Below are positions 7,038-11,600 of a stretch of 11,600 nt of DNA, in pieces. Where the stretch lies: NCBI GenBank assembly GCA_029248845.1, contig JAQWIO010000062.1, positions 1 through 11,600 of the forward strand, given 5' to 3'. Position numbers and translations under genes: made by a program. The stretch is from Polaribacter sp. GTDB taxonomy: Bacteria > Bacteroidota > Bacteroidia > Flavobacteriales > Flavobacteriaceae. Positions within the stretch are counted from its first letter, which is position 1, and each line of letters begins with the position of its first letter. Below the pieces are notes generated by a model. The model did not search any database. It worked only from the letters and a program-made list of their open reading frames with translations, and was not told where the DNA came from.

Positions 7038-7967
7038 TTAAAATATTTGTGAAATTCCAAAAAGAACAGCAAATAAAAATGTACTTAGAGCAACTTTTTT
7101 TAGTTCTATATCTAAATCTGCAGAAACCACATTTTGTGCCACTGTTTTAATATTTTTAATTAACGGAATAAAAGCAACTAAAAAAATAAGTTGATACAGG
7201 GATTTAAAATCTAAAAAAACATAAATTAAAGCAGAGAATAAAGCTCCTAAAATTAGAAAATAATGATACTTTTTTGCCTTTTGTTTTCCTAATTTAACGA
7301 CGAACGTATTTTTGTTGTTGTTTTTATCTTCCTCTCTATCTCTTAAATTATTCAAATTTAAGACAGCAGTGCTTAACATACCTATAGAAATTGCAGGTAA
7401 AAATATTTTTAAATTAATTTCTTTCGTATATAAAAAATAACTTCCCATAACACTTAATAATCCAAAGAATAGAAATACAAAAACATCTCCAAAACCATTA
7501 TAACCATATGCTGAATTGCCAACAGTATATTTGATAGCTGCAGCAACTGAGGCAATTCCTAATCCAAAAAATAGAATAGAATATTTAAAATTTTCTCTTC
7601 CAAAAGAAACATAAATAAGTAACAAAGCGAATAGTAAAGTTATCATTGTAGTGACTACCATGGCAGACTTCATTTGACTTGGAGTTATTGCTCCAGATGA
7701 AACCATTCTTTCTTCTCCAATTCTATTTTTATCTGAGCCTTTTATACCGTCTCCATAATCATTTGCAAAGTTAGACAACACCTGAAAACCTATTGTTGTT
7801 AAAATTGCTAACCAAAAAGTACTGGATAATAATACAGAAGAAGTATCACTCAATTCAGAATAATTATAAATCACTTGATTTCCTAAAATACTTCCAACAA
7901 TAATTCCTGAAACGGACAAAGGTAGAGTTCTTAAACGGGCTGCTTTTATGAAATTATGAATCATCAT
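7038..7967 (-). CDS. menA: 1,4-Dihydroxy-2-naphthoate polyprenyltransferase MenA (UbiA family)
   Basis: Integral membrane prenyltransferase that joins a polyprenyl chain to 1,4-dihydroxy-2-naphthoate, giving demethylmenaquinone. Counting from the ATG at 7967 it has about 309 residues with about eight or nine hydrophobic helices. The two aspartate-rich UbiA motifs are present: NDYGDGIKGSD at 69-79 and NNLRDREEDKNN at 206-217. The AARLRTLPLSVSG N-terminus and RMVSSGAIT (88-96) are typical of MenA rather than UbiA. The frame is open up to an ATG at 8033, but that would overlap the preceding CCG gene by 23 bases and add 22 residues of non-family sequence. I therefore chose the MM pair at 7967/7964. 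It follows the CCG gene after 43 bases and precedes the SRPBCC gene by 9 bases. Confidence 0.94.
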   Translation of the reverse strand: MMIHNFIKAARLRTLPLSVSGIIVGSILGNQVIYNYSELSDTSSVLLSSTFWLAILTTIGFQVLSNFANDYGDGIKGSDKNRIGEERMVSSGAITPSQMKSAMVVTTMITLLFALLLIYVSFGRENFKYSILFFGLGIASVAAAIKYTVGNSAYGYNGFGDVFVFLFFGLLSVMGSYFLYTKEINLKIFLPAISIGMLSTAVLNLNNLRDREEDKNNNKNTFVVKLGKQKAKKYHYFLILGALFSALIYVFLDFKSLYQLIFLVAFIPLIKNIKTVAQNVVSADLDIELKKVALSTFLFAVLFGISQIF

Positions 7968-8010
7968 TTTAAAAAAGTCTTGACTATTTTTTAATGAATT
8001 AAACTGTATT

Positions 8011-8790
8011 TTATAGATGATTTGCTTCAGCAATTAATTCTGCAATATCTTTAACCAAAACCTCAGCTTCTTTCTCTATAAATTTAATACCATCTGTCAT
8101 CATTGTATTGCAATAAGGACATCCAGTAGCTATGATATCTGGATTGGTTTCTAGAGCATCTTCTGTTCTTAAAACATTAATTTCTTTAGTCCCCTTTTCA
8201 GCATCTTTAAACATTTGTGCTCCACCAGCTCCACAGCACAAAGCCGAAGATTTGTTCCGTTTCATTTCTTTTAAATTAACACCCAATCTCCTTATTAAAT
8301 TTCTTGGAGATTCATATACATCATTGGCCCTTCCCAAATAGCAAGGGTCATGAAAGGTGATTTTTTTACCTTTTAGAGTAGTATCATTAATTTTTAAACG
8401 ACCTTCAGAAATTAAATTTTGTATGAATTGTGTATGATGAAAAACTTCATAATTACCTCCTAAGCTGGGATATTCATTTTTTAATGTATTAAATGAATGA
8501 GGGTCACAGGTAACAATTTTCTTAACATTATATCCATTTAAAACTTCTATATTCATCATTGCTTGCATTTGAAACAAGAACTCATTACCTGCTCTTTTTG
8601 CAGTATCTCCTGTTGAAGATTCTTCCGTTCCTAAAACCGCGAAATCAACATTAGCTTGATGTAATATTTTCACAAATGCTCGAGAAATTTTTTTTGCTCT
8701 TTCATCATAACTACCTGCTGCGCCAACCCAAAACAATACTTCTGGTTGTTTTTCTTGAGCAATCATATCTGCCATCGTAGGTACGTTCAT
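8011..8790 (-). CDS. CCG-domain (Fe-S)-binding protein, HdrB/HdrD/GlpC C-terminal-like
   Basis: A 259-residue soluble protein with two tandem CCG-type regions, as in the catalytic parts of heterodisulfide reductase, LutA/LldE and the GlpC C-terminus. The second region is intact: C150 in FHDPCYLGR, C185-C186 in LCCGAGG, and C224/C227 in GCPYC. In the first region the residues expected to be cysteines are changed: VGAAGS at 22-27, TEESSTGD at 55-62, and TCDPHSFN at 94-101. Only C95 remains, and it looks shifted in register. So it probably carries one cluster, not two. The ATG at 8790 gives an N-terminus with no signal. It follows the membrane 4Fe-4S protein by 52 bases and precedes menA by 43, and very likely works with the former. 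The reaction is unknown; electron transfer to or from the quinone pool is an inference from family and context. Confidence 0.88.
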   Translation of the reverse strand: MNVPTMADMIAQEKQPEVLFWVGAAGSYDERAKKISRAFVKILHQANVDFAVLGTEESSTGDTAKRAGNEFLFQMQAMMNIEVLNGYNVKKIVTCDPHSFNTLKNEYPSLGGNYEVFHHTQFIQNLISEGRLKINDTTLKGKKITFHDPCYLGRANDVYESPRNLIRRLGVNLKEMKRNKSSALCCGAGGAQMFKDAEKGTKEINVLRTEDALETNPDIIATGCPYCNTMMTDGIKFIEKEAEVLVKDIAELIAEANHL

Positions 8791-8842
8791 AATTTAATTC
8801 TTTAATTGTTGAAACGATAATTAATAATAAGTAGAAAAATAA

Positions 8843-10159
8843 TTATTCTTCATTTACCCAATTTAATCTATCTTGTTGATTGAATTGCCAGGGAGCGCCG
8901 TTATTTTCAATATTGGTCATCATCATATTTAATTCTTGTGGAGCAGCACTCTCTTCCATTACTAAATATCTTCTCATATCTGTAATGATAGACAACGGAT
9001 CTATATTTACAGGGCATTCTTCAACACAGGCATTACAACTTGTGCAAGCCCATAATTCTTCGGGTGAAATATAATCGTTTAATAACTGCTTTCCATCATC
9101 AATAAAAACTCCTTTGTTCGCATCTAAATTCCTACCCACTTCCTCTATTCGATCACGGGTATCCATCATTATTTTTCTTGGAGACAATTCTTTACCCGTT
9201 AAGTTGGCCGGGCATGCAGATGTACACCTTCCACATTCTGTACAAGTGTATGCATTTAAAAGTTGCACCCAATTTAAATCTGCAACATCAGAAGCTCCAA
9301 ATTTTTCAGGAACAGTTTCTTCAGCACCCTCAGGTGGAGTTGCGTAAGGATCTGCATCTTGGCCCATCATTATTTTAACTTCCTTTGTAACGGATTCTAA
9401 ATTATTGAATTTTCCTTTCAGCTCTAAGTTTGCAAAATAAGTGTTTGGAAATGCTAACAAAATATGTAAATGTTTTGAATAGAATAAGTAATTTAAAAAA
9501 AATAAAATTCCTAAAATATGAGACCACCACGCACTTCTTTCTATAATATGAATTAAATCTGATGAAAAACCATCAAAAAAAGGAACAAAAAATTGACTAA
9601 TAGGGTTTCCGATTCCAGCTTGTTGAAATGGGATATCTGTGGCATTCATTACCACAAATAAAGACATTAAAATCATCTCAAAATAAAGAATATTATTAGC
9701 GTCAGTTTTAGGCCATCCTTTCATTTCTTTACTAAAAAAACGTTTGATATTTGATATATTTCTTCGAAACCAAAAAATAACAATAGCAACAAAAACAAGA
9801 GCTGCTAAAATCTCGAATGTACCAATTAGAAAACCATAAAAACCGTTGCCTAAATATCCTTTAAATACTCTATGAGTTCCAAATAAACCATCTATAATAA
9901 TTTCTAAAACTTCAATGTTTATAATAATAAAACCAAGATAGACAATAATATGTAAGAAGCCAGACAAGGGTCTTTTTACCATTTTTGATTGCCCAATAGC
10001 AATCATCATCATATTTTTTAATCTTTCAGATCTTTTATCTTTTCTGAAAATATCTTTACCAAATTTTATATTTCTATATAACTTGCGAATATTCATTGCA
10101 AAAAAACCGAGCCCTATCAATAGTGCTAATGCAAAAAATATATTTGGTAAATATTGCAT
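8843..10159 (-). CDS. Membrane 4Fe-4S dicluster electron-transfer protein (NarI/DsrM-like domain fused to HdrC/HdrD-like ferredoxin domain)
   Basis: A 438-residue inner-membrane redox protein. The N-terminal half has about five hydrophobic helices (roughly 3-22, 68-90, 106-131, 157-173, 209-228) resembling the cytochrome-b-like domain of NarI/DsrM/HdrE. Candidate haem ligands are H70 in the second helix and H214, H230 and H232 near the fifth. The cytoplasmic C-terminal half has two classical 4Fe-4S motifs: CTECGRCTSACP at 306-317 (C306, C309, C312, C316) and CTSCNACVEECP at 372-383 (C372, C375, C378, C382). It lacks CCG domains; these are in the next gene, 52 bases downstream, so the two look like a split HdrD/GlpC-type unit with a membrane anchor. 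It starts 22 bases after the MlaD gene. Quinone oxidoreduction is likely by family; the soluble partner substrate is unknown. Confidence 0.9.
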   Translation of the reverse strand: MQYLPNIFFALALLIGLGFFAMNIRKLYRNIKFGKDIFRKDKRSERLKNMMMIAIGQSKMVKRPLSGFLHIIVYLGFIIINIEVLEIIIDGLFGTHRVFKGYLGNGFYGFLIGTFEILAALVFVAIVIFWFRRNISNIKRFFSKEMKGWPKTDANNILYFEMILMSLFVVMNATDIPFQQAGIGNPISQFFVPFFDGFSSDLIHIIERSAWWSHILGILFFLNYLFYSKHLHILLAFPNTYFANLELKGKFNNLESVTKEVKIMMGQDADPYATPPEGAEETVPEKFGASDVADLNWVQLLNAYTCTECGRCTSACPANLTGKELSPRKIMMDTRDRIEEVGRNLDANKGVFIDDGKQLLNDYISPEELWACTSCNACVEECPVNIDPLSIITDMRRYLVMEESAAPQELNMMMTNIENNGAPWQFNQQDRLNWVNEE

Positions 10160-10181
10160 ATTTAGAGTTTTATAAAATTGG

Positions 10182-11156
10182 TTATTCGTTAAGTTCTGTA
10201 TTTTCTAATTGTTTATCTTTTTCAGGTATGTAAGGTTTTGCTTTTTTGCCAAACAATGAAAAATGTACAAACCTTTTAGGATTTAACTTCATTTCCCTGA
10301 GTAAATCTTCTAGTTCTTTAGACATTGCAGCAATATTATTATACAATTCGTCATCACTTACTAATTTCCCTATGGTTCCTTTTCCAGAATAAATTCCATC
10401 TAACATTAAATTAACAGAATTAACGGTTACTTCAGCATTTCTTATGATCCTACCAATATTTGCATTGACTAAAGTATCTGAAACTTTAGAAAAATTATCT
10501 GTAATTATTTTTGTATTTTTTATACTTTCTTTCAAATCTAACGATGTAGAATCTATCATTGTATTTACAGATAGCACCGTTTTCTTTACCTCTAACAAAG
10601 TAGATTCAATATTTTTAACAGAATTTTTTAAACTTTTTTGTGTTTCTAAATCTAAAACAGCATTCAGATTTTTAAACAAAGAATCAGCACTCACGATTAC
10701 GTGTTCTAATTTTGTTTGAAGTGGATCTAAACGCTCGCCAATAGTTGTAAATAAACTTGATTCGATTTCTCCTTTCAAAGTATCACCAGAAACTGCATTT
10801 TCTGAATCGTAATCAGGAATAATTGCTAAATTAGATGCGCTTAAAGGGTTTGGTGAATATATTTTTACAATACTATTTTTAGAAAACATAAAATCCTTTT
10901 CAACAGAAAAACGAACTATTAGTTCTCCTCTCTTATCTGGCTTTTTATTGAAACTTATCTTATCAATTTTACCAACTTTCAATCCATTTATAGTAACAAA
11001 GCTAGATTTTGTAAGCCCGGCAATGTTGGAGTATTCAACATTAAAGTAACGAGTATTAGTATCAAATAAATTTTGTCCTTTCAAAAAGGAGTATCCCCAT
11101 ATAAATATGGTTGTTATAATGATCGCTATGATTCCTGTTTTTAATTCTTTAGACAT
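10182..11156 (-). CDS. MlaD/MCE family lipid-transport protein
   Basis: A 324-residue protein anchored by a single N-terminal hydrophobic helix (about residues 7-25) after MSKELKTG, with the rest expected in the periplasm. The MCE domain covers about residues 36-120: VEYSNIAGLTKSSFVTINGLKVGKI at 41-65 and the IYSPNPLSASNLAII stretch around 99-113. Next come long heptad-like helical segments (about 145-250) rich in Ser, Val, Asn and Lys. The end is conserved-looking: GKGTIGKLVSDDELYNN, then LKLNPKRFVHFSLFGKK. MCE proteins form hexamers that carry phospholipids between membranes together with an Mla-type ABC transporter; no transporter genes are visible here. The frame extends to an ATG at 11252, but that would run 44 bases into the amidase gene and put charged sequence before the helix, so I chose the ATG at 11156. 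It is 52 bases after the amidase. Confidence 0.9.
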   Translation of the reverse strand: MSKELKTGIIAIIITTIFIWGYSFLKGQNLFDTNTRYFNVEYSNIAGLTKSSFVTINGLKVGKIDKISFNKKPDKRGELIVRFSVEKDFMFSKNSIVKIYSPNPLSASNLAIIPDYDSENAVSGDTLKGEIESSLFTTIGERLDPLQTKLEHVIVSADSLFKNLNAVLDLETQKSLKNSVKNIESTLLEVKKTVLSVNTMIDSTSLDLKESIKNTKIITDNFSKVSDTLVNANIGRIIRNAEVTVNSVNLMLDGIYSGKGTIGKLVSDDELYNNIAAMSKELEDLLREMKLNPKRFVHFSLFGKKAKPYIPEKDKQLENTELNE

Positions 11157-11208
11157 GAATTTTATTTTAATAACAAAATTACTAATTTTTTGTTTGAGAC
11201 CACCAAAA

Positions 11209-11600
11209 CTATTTGATTTTAACAGCCTCTTGAACAGATATTTTCTCACCATCCTTAAAAGCTACAATAAAAGCAGAAGTATATCCTTTAGATTTTGCGG
11301 TTTTTAAGGATTTTTTTACTTGTTTGTAGTCTGCTGAATTTCCATAATAATATTTATAAAATTTTCCAACAGAAACCCTCTGGACATTTTTCAACCCCTT
11401 AAAATTAAATGACTTAGTTGCTATTTTGTTTTTCCCAGATGCAATTTGAATTTTAAATTGAACAGAATGAACCGCTTTTATTGTAATATCAGTATTAGAT
11501 ATAACGTTTAATTTTAAATTGTGAATGTATTTTAACACTGCCTCTGAAATAGCCCCCGCCATTTGATCTTGTCCCTTTTTAGAATTAAGGTACCTTCCTT
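11209..11600 (-). CDS. N-acetylmuramoyl-L-alanine amidase, C-terminal part with SPOR-like region (truncated by the window edge)
   Basis: Only the last 130 or so codons are in the window, and the frame stays open to the right edge, so the methionine at 11562 is internal. The first visible residues read GRYLNSKKGQDQMAGAISEAVLKYI, which matches the last helix of the Amidase_3 (AmiC/CwlM-type zinc amidase) domain. After a short linker comes a region resembling a SPOR-like domain: FKIQIASGKNKI, then FNFKGLKNV, then VGKFYKYYYGN, then an AKSKGYTSAFIVAFKDGEKI ending. SPOR domains bind peptidoglycan stripped of peptides, fitting an enzyme that splits glycan-peptide bonds at division. The catalytic zinc ligands lie outside the window, so activity cannot be judged. 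Transcription continues into the MlaD gene 52 bases on; both are envelope proteins. Confidence 0.8.
   Translation of the reverse strand, partial: GRYLNSKKGQDQMAGAISEAVLKYIHNLKLNVISNTDITIKAVHSVQFKIQIASGKNKIATKSFNFKGLKNVQRVSVGKFYKYYYGNSADYKQVKKSLKTAKSKGYTSAFIVAFKDGEKISVQEAVKIK

Noticed and set aside
7968..8033. N-terminal extension of MenA to an ATG at 8033
   Set aside because: It would overlap the CCG gene by 23 bases and add 22 residues unlike any MenA N-terminus; the MM pair at 7967/7964 gives the expected start just before the conserved AARLRTLPLS.
6978..9804. A 17-base exact repeat at 6978-6994 and 9788-9804
   Set aside because: Both copies encode the same hydrophobic ALVFV stretch in transmembrane helices of unrelated proteins, using the preferred AT-rich codons; there is no flanking similarity, so coincidence of low-complexity coding is the simpler reading.
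11157..11252. N-terminal extension of the MlaD protein to an ATG at 11252
   Set aside because: It runs 44 bases into the amidase coding sequence and puts 32 basic residues before the normal MSKELKTG-plus-anchor start.

Overview
The window is very AT-rich chromosomal DNA. It shows no tRNA, rRNA, mobile element, CRISPR array or phage gene. Gene content and protein style suggest a marine-type member of the Flavobacteriaceae (Bacteroidota), such as a Polaribacter/Tenacibaculum-like organism. The grounds are the menaquinone genes with an embedded CPBP protease, the paired Fe-S proteins, an MlaD protein next to an amidase with a C-terminal SPOR-like region, start sites without clear Shine-Dalgarno sequences, and strong A/T codon preference. 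The genus is an inference only.

Layout. The plus strand (about 1-3404) holds the 3' part of a sodium:solute symporter, then pdxH (PNP/PMP oxidase, vitamin B6), a SixA-type histidine phosphatase, and a Ppx/GppA-family phosphatase that starts with TTG six bases after sixA. The minus strand (3447-11600) is one uninterrupted colinear block. In transcription order it reads: the C-terminal end of an N-acetylmuramoyl-L-alanine amidase, an MlaD/MCE protein, a membrane 4Fe-4S dicluster protein, a CCG-domain Fe-S protein, menA, a membrane-anchored SRPBCC protein, menC, a CPBP membrane protease, and menE. The two blocks converge at about 3405-3446, where an all-A/T inverted repeat could act as a weak terminator.

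How the genes fit together. MenC makes o-succinylbenzoate, MenE activates it to the CoA ester, and MenA prenylates 1,4-dihydroxy-2-naphthoate. MenF, MenD, MenH, MenB and the final methyltransferase are not in the window. SRPBCC, menC, CPBP and menE are packed very tightly: two 4-base stop/start overlaps and one 2-base gap. This suggests one translationally coupled unit. Directly upstream lies a pair resembling a split HdrD/GlpC-type module: a NarI/DsrM-like membrane domain fused to two 4Fe-4S sites, plus a separate CCG protein. Such modules typically exchange electrons with quinones, so they sit naturally beside the menaquinone genes. The amidase and MlaD genes further upstream belong to cell-envelope biology and may simply be co-transcribed neighbours.

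I did not find an obviously new defence or mobile system. The points most worth a second look are loss of the cysteine ligands in the first half of the CCG protein, the split Hdr-like pair, and the two uncharacterised membrane proteins (SRPBCC, CPBP) locked into the men operon.
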